From: Acidimicrobiales bacterium
GTDB lineage: Bacteria; Actinomycetota; Acidimicrobiia; Acidimicrobiales; JAHEJN01
Reading direction: 5' to 3'
NCBI GenBank assembly: GCA_024638845.1
Contig: JAHEJN010000013.1
Coordinates: 1,272 to 56,973, forward strand
Length of the DNA: 55,702 bases
Of this stretch, positions 32,287-40,051 are shown piece after piece; positions within the stretch are counted from its first letter, which is position 1, and the number at the start of each line of letters is the position of its first letter. Below the pieces are notes generated by a model. That model was given only the letters and a program-made list of their open reading frames with translations, was not told where the DNA came from and made no database searches. Position numbers and translations under genes: made by a program.

Positions 32287-34275
32287 TCAGCGGCTTCCGC
32301 TACTGAGCGTGGGGATTTGGGCGGTTGGCGGCTCGGCACCTTGCTTCTCGGCGCGGGCGTCGCCATAGAGCAGTGTCAGCGCGACCGCACCGATGGGCAC
32401 CACGAGCGCGGAAACCAGGGTGACCAGGACCGAGAACAGCCACAGCGGCAGTTGGCTGACCAGCACGAGCAGGATCACACCGACGACCGTGGCGCTGACC
32501 AGCACCAGCCCGTTGACGATCGCCAGCACGACGGCAGTGTGCAACCAGCGGCCGCGGATCAGCTCCGAGCTCCTGGCCAGCGACGCTTTGGCGTCGAGGC
32601 CTTCGAGCACGACCACCTGAGCCACGAACTGGTAGCGCACGACCTGTCGGATGCCCCACGGGATGCCGATGATCGTCGCGAACAGCACGATGACGATGAC
32701 CGAGGCTCGCAACAGTGCCGATCCCAGGGTGCGTCGCTCACTCCACGCCAGCTTCGCCGCAGCCCCGACCGGCAGAGGCTCGTCGCCGTCGGCCCGGCCC
32801 AGATGCGCTGCCATCATTGCGTTGACGAGTACCAGCGCGACGAGGTGCGGAATGCTGCCGGCGAAGAGGGCCAACACGAGGCTCGTGCCGCTCGCCCGCC
32901 CGGCAACGCCGACAAGATCGCCGAGCAGCGGAGCGATGGACAACAGCGCACCCACCACGGCAACAACCGCGGCGGCGGGTAAGTAGACCAGGCCGAATCG
33001 GAGCATGGCCCGCGTTGTCCAGCGGTGGCCGGTTCCGGCCAGTCGAAGGATCTGCCCGACACTTCGTCGTTGCACCAGTGGCAGCGGGGCCACCGGCTCC
33101 CAGGTGGTCCGGCGCGTCGCCCACCCGGCGAGCGCGACCAACAGGCCGAACGTGATGAGCAGTGTCACTGGTGAAGTCGTGAACGAGATGAGGACTCCCG
33201 ATCCCCATTCGACGACTCCGCAGAACGCCGAGATCACGGCGGTGGCCTGCGAGTCGCCGCTGGGTACGACGACGCTGGAGGCCCGTAGCTCCTCGTGCCA
33301 GTCGATCGGCTCGAGCCAGCGACCTTTGGCCGCCGGACCCGTCGGGCCGTTGAACGGACCGTTCTGGCGCTCACCCCAACGTCCGGCATATTCCAGCCAG
33401 GCCAAGGGGCTGTCCGCATCGGCCACCGAGTCGGGCAACACCACCACCTCGGGTTCGAGCCGATTCGACGGGCCATCGGTGTTGTCGCACCCGAAACCTT
33501 CGCTGCCGGAACGTCCGAGGTACAGCGCCGAGCCGAAGTAGCTGGCATGCGAGCCGGCCGAGGAGTACACGAGCGGATGACTTCCGTCACGTTCGAGCTT
33601 CGATGAATCCCAGTCGGCGCGCTCGCCGCCCTCGTGTTGGGCGTAGCCGACACTCACCGGTTCCGAGGCCAGCGCTTCTTCGATCGTCGACGCATCGAAC
33701 AGCAGCTGGATCCCTTCCCAGTCGCTCTCGTGTTTGTTGTTCCAGTCGTTGTAGTACCAGTAGAACCAGTATTGGAGGGCGAGCTGGTCGGGGTGGCCGT
33801 CCTGTTTGACGACATGGGCGTAGACGGTCGTCGGCCGGTCACGGCTGTATTTGCGGTAGTCGGTCTCGTAGATGCACCCGGGCTGAAGCGCCCCGCCGGG
33901 AAAGTCGAGGAAGAACCCCTGACCCAGCTCGAACAGGTCGGAGGCACCCGGTGCGTTCATGATCACCGGGTTTCCGGGGCCCACTTGCCGCAAGACGACC
34001 TCGGGGTTGTCGAGCACGATGTCGATCGACGTCGGCCCGTACGGCTCACCGTCCTGATCGCACTCTGCCTCCTGTGCCTTCAGCATCATGATCGGCGCGT
34101 ACCGCTGCGCGAGCTCGAGCGCACCCTCCGGGTCCTGTTCGGCGATGTCGTCGGCTCGAGCGGCCGGGGCGAGGATCCCCACCGTCAGACCGATGATCAG
34201 CCCGATCAGCCCGAAGACCCGAGACGCCGTGCGCCAACGTGGCGTCGTGGTGTGTCGACGCTTCTGAGCGCTCAT
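32287..34275 (-). CDS. Vps62-related protein with C-terminal multi-helix domain
   Basis: The 662-residue protein has an N-terminal helix or signal (residues 15-42). A Vps62-like domain follows at about 45-340, with RYAPIMMLKAQE, YWFYWYYNDWNNKHESDWEG and YSSAGSHASYFGS being typical. The C-terminal 300 residues hold about seven helices with the 'AKASLARSSELIRGRW' pattern seen in glycerophosphodiesterase-membrane-type domains. The Vps62 part should lie outside the cell. Activity is unknown. It starts ATGA on the MFS stop and is the last gene of a three-gene operon. Confidence 0.75.
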   Translation of the reverse strand: MSAQKRRHTTTPRWRTASRVFGLIGLIIGLTVGILAPAARADDIAEQDPEGALELAQRYAPIMMLKAQEAECDQDGEPYGPTSIDIVLDNPEVVLRQVGPGNPVIMNAPGASDLFELGQGFFLDFPGGALQPGCIYETDYRKYSRDRPTTVYAHVVKQDGHPDQLALQYWFYWYYNDWNNKHESDWEGIQLLFDASTIEEALASEPVSVGYAQHEGGERADWDSSKLERDGSHPLVYSSAGSHASYFGSALYLGRSGSEGFGCDNTDGPSNRLEPEVVVLPDSVADADSPLAWLEYAGRWGERQNGPFNGPTGPAAKGRWLEPIDWHEELRASSVVVPSGDSQATAVISAFCGVVEWGSGVLISFTTSPVTLLITFGLLVALAGWATRRTTWEPVAPLPLVQRRSVGQILRLAGTGHRWTTRAMLRFGLVYLPAAAVVAVVGALLSIAPLLGDLVGVAGRASGTSLVLALFAGSIPHLVALVLVNAMMAAHLGRADGDEPLPVGAAAKLAWSERRTLGSALLRASVIVIVLFATIIGIPWGIRQVVRYQFVAQVVVLEGLDAKASLARSSELIRGRWLHTAVVLAIVNGLVLVSATVVGVILLVLVSQLPLWLFSVLVTLVSALVVPIGAVALTLLYGDARAEKQGAEPPTAQIPTLSSGSR

Positions 34276-35582
34276 TCGGCTCGAACCCGATCCTCGGTCG
34301 GGTCGCCGTCAGCGTCGCCGGGTTCTGCATACTGCCGGCGATCCATCGGCCAGATGACGAGGATCAGCAACCCGACGCCGAGCCCGGCCGAGATCGCGGC
34401 CATCCAGCTGATGGAGTTGAAGCCGACCTCATCGGCCAGCCAACCTCCGAGCAGGCTGCCGATGAACGACCCGAGCGCGCTGCCTGCGATGACCCAACCA
34501 TTCGCCTGACCAGATGGAATCGGTGCATACCGGACGGCGAGCACGTTCTGCGGAAGTCGGGCGAAGGGCGATCCCTGGTAGAGCAGCTGCATGGCGGCTG
34601 CGACCAACAGGACGGGCGCGTCGCTCACCCAGCCCAGCAGGCCGAGGCACGCGGCGCCGCCGAATCGCATCACCGTCCCGGCCAAGAACGGCGTGAGCGG
34701 CCCGTACCTCGTCAACACCTTGCCGGCCACGAAGAACAGCACGATGTTCAGCACTCCGGCGAGCGAGATCAGGCTCGACGTGGTGGTCTCGGAGATGCCG
34801 TACACATTCGGCAAGATGTTGGCGATCTGGTTGTTGACGCCGTTGTTCGCGATCGACGACAACACCAGGACCAACAGGTAGAGACCGAACAGGGAGAAGA
34901 TCACACCGCCGAACCCGGTTCGACGGGTCTGAGCGAGGTCATCGGGGTCAGCGGCATCGTCTCCGTCCGCGGTGTCGTCGTGAACCAGGGCGGCCGTCGG
35001 CTTGGCGCTGGTGAAGAACACGATGAACGTCAGCACGGCGAGCACCGCGGCGCCCAGATAGAAGCGCTGGTCGAACGTCCACTTGGCCTGCGCTGCCGCT
35101 GCCATGAGCATGCCGCCGGCCACCTGTCCCGCTGGGAACGCCACGTTGAACGCGGTCAGCCGACGGGCCTGCAGCTGGTCGGACAGTCCGGCGCTGACGA
35201 TGAAGACGGGCGCAACGGCACTGACGCCCGCGACACCGACGCCCATGATGAGGGCGTCGATCACCTGGAATTCCGAGTCGCCCGATGCGACACCGAACGC
35301 GAGCAGGGCAATCGTCATCGCGGCCAGACCACCGACAGTCACCTGGCGATGAGCGCGGTACCGGTCGGCGATTCCTCCGAGGACCGGGCCGAGGACGGCG
35401 GCGAGGCTCATCATCGCCATGACGACGCCGGCCTGCGATGCGCTTCCGGTCGCCTCGGTGATGTACGGCGGAACCAGGAGCGCGACGAACGCCGCCCAGC
35501 CGGCGCCGACGGCGACGTTGGCGGTCATCCACCACTGGAAGGCAGGCTCTCGCTGCGCCGGTTCCGCTGCTGCCGAGCTCAT
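34272..35582 (-). CDS. MFS transporter
   Basis: The 436-residue protein has twelve helices. The first-half MFS motif appears as GGIADRYRAHRQVTVGG (about residues 69-85). A soluble acidic loop (DDTADGDDAADPDDLAQTRR) separates the halves. The second-half motif (FFVAGKVLTRYGPLTPFLAG) is degenerate, and PIPSGQANGWVIAGSALGSF lines a later helix. The substrate cannot be told. The gene overlaps both neighbours by ATGA, linking it to the flippase-like and Vps62-like proteins. Confidence 0.85.
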   Translation of the reverse strand: MSSAAAEPAQREPAFQWWMTANVAVGAGWAAFVALLVPPYITEATGSASQAGVVMAMMSLAAVLGPVLGGIADRYRAHRQVTVGGLAAMTIALLAFGVASGDSEFQVIDALIMGVGVAGVSAVAPVFIVSAGLSDQLQARRLTAFNVAFPAGQVAGGMLMAAAAQAKWTFDQRFYLGAAVLAVLTFIVFFTSAKPTAALVHDDTADGDDAADPDDLAQTRRTGFGGVIFSLFGLYLLVLVLSSIANNGVNNQIANILPNVYGISETTTSSLISLAGVLNIVLFFVAGKVLTRYGPLTPFLAGTVMRFGGAACLGLLGWVSDAPVLLVAAAMQLLYQGSPFARLPQNVLAVRYAPIPSGQANGWVIAGSALGSFIGSLLGGWLADEVGFNSISWMAAISAGLGVGLLILVIWPMDRRQYAEPGDADGDPTEDRVRAE

Positions 35583-36742
35583 TGTGACGCTCCCATGTCA
35601 TCGATCTGGCCGGGTTCACTGCTGTCGGTGCCGTCTGTATCGGCCGAGTCGGTATCGGACTCGCCGCCGAACGCCTGCGAGGCGTCGCTGAGGAGGTCGC
35701 GGTGCTGCTTGCTGAATCTCGTGAGGGTGATGGTGCCCGGGAAGAACGCGAGCAGCCCGTAGAACAGCCTCCAGAGCACGACGGCCGCGACGATGACGTT
35801 GACGTTCACGTTCCCGGTCGTCGAGGCGGAGAGCGCGGAGACCATCACTACGTCGACGACACCGAGGCCGCTGCCGGTGATCGGGATCACGACGCCGGCA
35901 AAGAAGGCCACCGCGAACGAGGCGAAGATCACGGCCAAGCCGAGCTGAGATTGCTCCACTCCGACGGCACGAAGCGATGCGACGAGGATCAAGTAGGTGA
36001 GGCCCAAGTTGAGAGCAACGGCGATCGTGCCGATCGGCCAACGCTTGCGAACGATGGCGTAGGCATTGTCCCTGAACTCGACGACCTGATCCCCCAGATC
36101 GCCGACCGGATCCTTGTGGAACTTGAGCATCACCCACGACACGAAGCGACCGAGCTGGGCGCCCAGCCAACGAGCCGAGCTCTCGCTGCGGCCGACCAGC
36201 CAGATCAAGACGGAGATGACGACGACGAGTGCGACCGAGATGCCGGTGATGATCAACGCCTCGCTGTCCACGCTGTCCACCGCCAGCAGCACGAAGAAGG
36301 CGGCGATGGGCAACACGATGCGAGCCGCCTGCGGAAACACGAAGGAGCCGAGGGCACCGGTGGTCGAGGCCCGGTTGTCGAAACCATCGCTGCGGAAATA
36401 CGCGTACTGCACTACCGAGGACGCGCCGGGCGGCATGATGTTGGCCGCCACGTTCGACGAGAGGTACGCGGCCGAGCCGGTATGCAACCGCAGCCCGGGC
36501 AGCATGGCCCGATAGATGAGTGCCTCGGTCGGAACCCGGGCGATGCTCAGGATCGACAACACGAGGAGGTCGCGCAACGTGAGATTGGTGAGCGCCTCCC
36601 AGATCAGGTCGTAGTCGATGAACTGCGGGAGAAGCCAGCCGAAGATCACAACGAGGACGGCGACCACCACCAGAACGCGGATGACCCGCTTCTTGGTGCT
36701 CGGTTTCTCGGACGGAGTAGTCGTGGCGCCGTCGTTCGTCAT
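35579..36742 (-). CDS. UPF0104/lysylphosphatidylglycerol synthase-type flippase domain protein
   Basis: The 387-residue protein has about eight helices and the UPF0104 signatures (SILSIARVPTEALIYRAMLPG; SSNVAANIMPPGASSVVQYAYFRSDG; PITGSGLGVVDVVMVSAL; VLWRLFYGLLAFFPGTI). It lacks the catalytic LPG-synthase domain. Proteins of this group are flippase-like and often sit with lipid or glycan export genes. The ATG at 36742 has no clear ribosome site and lies 156 bases from the divergent sulfatase gene. First gene of the operon with the MFS and Vps62-like genes. Confidence 0.82.
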   Translation of the reverse strand: MTNDGATTTPSEKPSTKKRVIRVLVVVAVLVVIFGWLLPQFIDYDLIWEALTNLTLRDLLVLSILSIARVPTEALIYRAMLPGLRLHTGSAAYLSSNVAANIMPPGASSVVQYAYFRSDGFDNRASTTGALGSFVFPQAARIVLPIAAFFVLLAVDSVDSEALIITGISVALVVVISVLIWLVGRSESSARWLGAQLGRFVSWVMLKFHKDPVGDLGDQVVEFRDNAYAIVRKRWPIGTIAVALNLGLTYLILVASLRAVGVEQSQLGLAVIFASFAVAFFAGVVIPITGSGLGVVDVVMVSALSASTTGNVNVNVIVAAVVLWRLFYGLLAFFPGTITLTRFSKQHRDLLSDASQAFGGESDTDSADTDGTDSSEPGQIDDMGASQ

Positions 36743-36898
36743 CACGGCGCAATCACCGAACCAGCGAGAGACCTCATGCTCGTGACCACTGCCCAAGTCT
36801 CGGCGAATCCGAGGCGTCGGCGCTTCACCCGGCTGGGGTGAAGCGAGCCACCGGCCTTGTACTACGGTCTGCTCGCCGACCGAACAAGGAGTACATCG

Positions 36899-38389
36899 AT
36901 GCCCAACGGCAAGCCGAACATCCTCGTCATGTGGGGCGACGACATCGGAATCAGCAACCTCAGCTGTTACAGCGACGGCCTGATGGGATATCGGACACCC
37001 AACATCGACCGCATCGCCGACGAGGGGGCGAGGTTCACCGACTACTACGGCGAACAGTCGTGCACGGCCGGCCGCGCTGCGTTCATATGCGGTCAGAACC
37101 CGTACCGCACCGGACTGACCAAGGTCGGCATGCCGGGCGCCGACGTCGGGATGCAGGACAAGGATCCGACGATCGCCCGTGCGCTCAAGGAGCAGGGCTA
37201 CGTCACCGGCCAGTTCGGTAAGAACCACCTCGGTGACCAGGACAAGTTCCTTCCGACGAACCACGGGTTCGACGAGTTCTTCGGCAACCTGTACCACCTC
37301 AACGCCGAAGAAGAGCCCGAGCATCGCGACTATCCACCGGCGGATGAATTCCCGGACTTCCGCGAGAACTTCGGTCCCCGCGGCGTGATCCACAGCTACG
37401 CCGACGGGCGCATCGAGGACACAGGGCCGCTCACCAGGGAGCGGATGAAGACCATCGACGACGAGCTGATTCCCGAAGCGAAGCGATTCATCAGGGACGC
37501 CCACGAGGCGGGGATCCCGTTCTTCGTGTGGTTCAACACGACCCACATGCACTGCTACACCCACGCCAAGGACGAGAGCCAGGGCCAGGCCGGCCGCTGG
37601 CAGTCCGAATACCACGATGTGATGATCGACCACGACGGCAACATCGGCGAGCTGCTCGACTTCCTCGACGACCTGGGGATCACCGACGACACCATCGTCG
37701 TCTACAGCACCGACAACGGTCCGCACATGAACACCTGGCCCGACGGCGGCATGACGCCGTTCCGCAGCGAGAAGAACTCGAACTGGGAGGGCGCGTTCCG
37801 TGTCCCCGCCATGGTGCGCTGGCCCGGCCACATCGAGGCCGGAACCGTTCTCAACGGCATCGTCAGCCACGCCGACTGGTTCGTCACGCTCCTCTCGGCC
37901 GCCGGGGCACCCGACATCGCCGCGCAGCTCCGCGCGGGCGCCGAGCTCGACGGCAAGGAGTACAAGGTTCACCTCGACGGCCACGACCAGCTCGCCTACC
38001 TGACCGGGGCAGTCGACGAGAGTCCCAGGAACTACTTCTTCTACATGTCCGACGACGGCGACCTGACCGCGATGCGCTTCGACAACTGGAAGTTCATCTT
38101 CCTCGAGCAACGCGTGAGAGGCACGATGGGGATCTGGATGGAACCCTTCGTCGAGCTCCGCATGCCCAAGGTCTTCAACCTTCGCACCGACCCCTATGAA
38201 CGGGCCGAAGAGACGTCGAACTCGTACTTCGACTGGGTGCTCGAGCGGGCCTTCCTGTTCGTGCCGGCCCAGAGCTTCGTGGCCGAACATCTCCAGACCC
38301 TCGCCGAGTTCCCGGTCAGCCAGAAGCCGGCGGCCTTCAACCTCGAGAACGTGATGGCCAAGCTCGAGGCCGGCATCACCAGCTCGTGA
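36899..38389 (+). CDS. Type I (Cys) arylsulfatase
   Basis: The 496-residue sulfatase of the alkaline phosphatase fold starts NGKPNILVMWGDDIGISNL with the metal-binding Asp pair at 14-15. The FGly motif C55-T-A-G-R59 is of the CxAxR form, a known variant of CxPxR. STDNGPHMNTWPDGGMTP carries the second metal site, and K in FGKNHLGD binds sulfate. No signal peptide is seen, so it should act in the cytoplasm. The start ATG at 36899 has AAGGAG. It overlaps the gene for its activating enzyme (GTGA). Confidence 0.92.
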   Translation: MPNGKPNILVMWGDDIGISNLSCYSDGLMGYRTPNIDRIADEGARFTDYYGEQSCTAGRAAFICGQNPYRTGLTKVGMPGADVGMQDKDPTIARALKEQGYVTGQFGKNHLGDQDKFLPTNHGFDEFFGNLYHLNAEEEPEHRDYPPADEFPDFRENFGPRGVIHSYADGRIEDTGPLTRERMKTIDDELIPEAKRFIRDAHEAGIPFFVWFNTTHMHCYTHAKDESQGQAGRWQSEYHDVMIDHDGNIGELLDFLDDLGITDDTIVVYSTDNGPHMNTWPDGGMTPFRSEKNSNWEGAFRVPAMVRWPGHIEAGTVLNGIVSHADWFVTLLSAAGAPDIAAQLRAGAELDGKEYKVHLDGHDQLAYLTGAVDESPRNYFFYMSDDGDLTAMRFDNWKFIFLEQRVRGTMGIWMEPFVELRMPKVFNLRTDPYERAEETSNSYFDWVLERAFLFVPAQSFVAEHLQTLAEFPVSQKPAAFNLENVMAKLEAGITSS

Positions 38390-39366
38390 ACAACGCCGCA
38401 CAACGGGGACCACACTCAGTCCAGCGCCCCGCTGGCCTGGTGTGGATCCCCGGCGGCAGGTTCGCCATGGGCTCCGACGCCCACTACCCGGAAGAATCAC
38501 CCGTCCACACCGTCGCCGTCGACGGGTTCTGGATACGGGCGACGACGGTCACGAACCGGGAGTTCGCCGACTTCGTCGACGCAACCGGCTACGTGACGAT
38601 CGCCGAGCGCCCGCTCGACCCCGCCGACTACCCGGGTGCACCACCGGAGAACCTCGTACCGGGGTCGCTGGTGTTCACGATGACGTCGGGTCCGGTCGAC
38701 CTCACCCACATCAGCCAATGGTGGACCTGGACCCCGGGCGCCTGTTGGCGTCACCCCGAAGGACCACAGAGCGACCTCGGCGGACGATTCGACCACCCCG
38801 TGGTGCATGTCGCCCACGAGGACGCGATCGCGTTCGCCGACTGGGCTGGTGAATCATTGCCGACCGAGGCGGAGTGGGAGTACGCGGCCCGAGGCGGACA
38901 CGAGAGACGTCCGTTCATCTGGGGGAACGACGCGGTGCCCGACGGCAGCTACCTCGCGAACTTCTGGCAGGGTGACTTCCCGTACCGAAACAGCGAGGCG
39001 GACGGCTTCGCGGGCACGGCACCGGTGGGGTCGTTCCCACCGAACGACTTCGGGTTGTTCGACATGGCGGGAAACGTGTGGGAGTGGACCGACGACTGGT
39101 ACGGAGACCGTCACCCACCCGAGGCCGACAAGCCCTGCTGCGTACCGAACAACCCACGAGGCCCGAGCATGGGCGCTAGCTACGATCCGGCTCAGCCGCA
39201 GTTCAGCATTCCCCGGAAGGTGGTGAAGGGCGGATCGTTCCTCTGTGCCGACAACTACTGCCAGCGATACCGGCCGGCAGCGCGACGGCCGCAGATGATC
39301 GACACAGGGATGAGCCACCAGGGGTTCCGAACCGTACGAAGAACCCGAGACGGCGCCTTCGCGTGA
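38386..39366 (+). CDS. Formylglycine-generating enzyme (FGE/SUMF1 family)
   Basis: The 326-residue protein of the FGE-sulfatase fold opens GLVWIPGGRFAMGS and has SLPTEAEWEYAARGG, FGLFDMAGNVWEWTDDW and KGGSFLCADNYCQRYRPAARR. The two copper-binding cysteines of true aerobic FGE are present (Cys287 and Cys292), so it can oxidise the sulfatase Cys55 to formylglycine. A GTG start inside the sulfatase stop couples the two. C-terminal codons may be covered by a small gene on the opposite strand (39203-39436). Confidence 0.92.
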   Translation: MNNAAQRGPHSVQRPAGLVWIPGGRFAMGSDAHYPEESPVHTVAVDGFWIRATTVTNREFADFVDATGYVTIAERPLDPADYPGAPPENLVPGSLVFTMTSGPVDLTHISQWWTWTPGACWRHPEGPQSDLGGRFDHPVVHVAHEDAIAFADWAGESLPTEAEWEYAARGGHERRPFIWGNDAVPDGSYLANFWQGDFPYRNSEADGFAGTAPVGSFPPNDFGLFDMAGNVWEWTDDWYGDRHPPEADKPCCVPNNPRGPSMGASYDPAQPQFSIPRKVVKGGSFLCADNYCQRYRPAARRPQMIDTGMSHQGFRTVRRTRDGAFA

Positions 39367-39436
39367 CTTTCTCGCGGGTGCGGTTCATGCGCATGAGCTT
39401 CACCACCGCCTCGTCAACCGAGACGAACTCGCTCAC
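39203..39436 (-). CDS. Possible small gene coupled to the LuxR-type regulator
   Basis: The GTG at 39436 overlaps the stop of the LuxR-type gene (GTGA) and opens a 77-codon frame. Its first ~27 residues, in free intergenic space, read like a protein (MSEFVSVDEAVVKLMRMN, then RTREKVTRR). The rest runs antisense through the end of the FGE gene and looks less natural. A 12-bp palindrome TCATGCGCATGA (39385-39396) lies inside. It may be a small coupled peptide, or a chance frame. Confidence 0.3.
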   Translation of the reverse strand: MSEFVSVDEAVVKLMRMNRTREKVTRRRRLGFFVRFGTPGGSSLCRSSAAVALPAGIAGSSCRHRGTIRPSPPSGEC

Positions 39437-39876
39437 GCGCTGATTGCCGAGAAGTCGTCATCGCGCACAGGCGCTGTGACGAGGGCGAGGGGTCGGGGCA
39501 GCAGGCCGATCTCGCGGGAGCGGTTGATCGCCTCCGAACGGCAGTGCACGCCGAGTTTCAGGTACAACGATTTCAGGTGGGTCTTCAACGTGTTGAGGGT
39601 GACCCCCATGGCACGAGCGATGTCCTTCTGGCTCAGTGAGCCGTCCGGGAGCAGGCGCAGCGAGGCGATCTCCTGACCGGTGAGAGCGACCCCGCCCACC
39701 ATCGCGCCGGGCACCTGCTTGGCCGATTCGTCGAGAAGGGAGAGCCGCACCAATCGAAGGTGTCGCTGCGCGGCGCAAACGTCACCGTTGTCGAGCGCGA
39801 TCTCGATCACCTCGAGATGCCGATCGACGGATTCGCTGACAGGTGCTTCGGCGGACAGAACCTGTTGATCCCACAT
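39433..39876 (-). CDS. LuxR-type (GerE) DNA-binding regulator
   Basis: The 147-residue protein has an N-terminal helical part (AQRHLRLVRLSLLDES) and a C-terminal HTH of LuxR/GerE type (LTGQEIASLRLLPDGSLSQK, DIARAMGVTLNTLKTHLKSLYLKLG, about residues 70-130). It lacks receiver or ligand domains, and the N-terminal part resembles the end of MalT/LAL-type repeats. The start ATG at 39876 has GGTGAGGGT upstream. It stands between the sulfatase pair and the two-component genes, transcribed away from the latter. Confidence 0.75.
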   Translation of the reverse strand: MWDQQVLSAEAPVSESVDRHLEVIEIALDNGDVCAAQRHLRLVRLSLLDESAKQVPGAMVGGVALTGQEIASLRLLPDGSLSQKDIARAMGVTLNTLKTHLKSLYLKLGVHCRSEAINRSREIGLLPRPLALVTAPVRDDDFSAISA

Positions 39877-39935
39877 ACCCTCACCTTCGCCCCTGTGCCC
39901 GGGTTGCACCAGTGATGCCGGGCAGAGGAAGGACA

Positions 39936-39949
39936 CTGACAATCGTCAG
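39936..39949. promoter_or_regulatory. Small palindrome between regulator and kinase genes
   Basis: CTGAC-AATC-GTCAG lies in the 175-bp region between the LuxR-type gene and the sensor kinase. It is a candidate operator for the neighbouring LuxR-type or NarL-type regulators, which bind short inverted repeats. Support is weak. Confidence 0.3.
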
Positions 39950-40051
39950 GGTCGTTCCGGAAATCCATCGGTTTGCGCCGACATCACCCATCCGTGAGAA
40001 CATCTTGGTTGCGGTCGCTCGCCGGGTAGATCTGCGACCCGGGAGAGCGAG

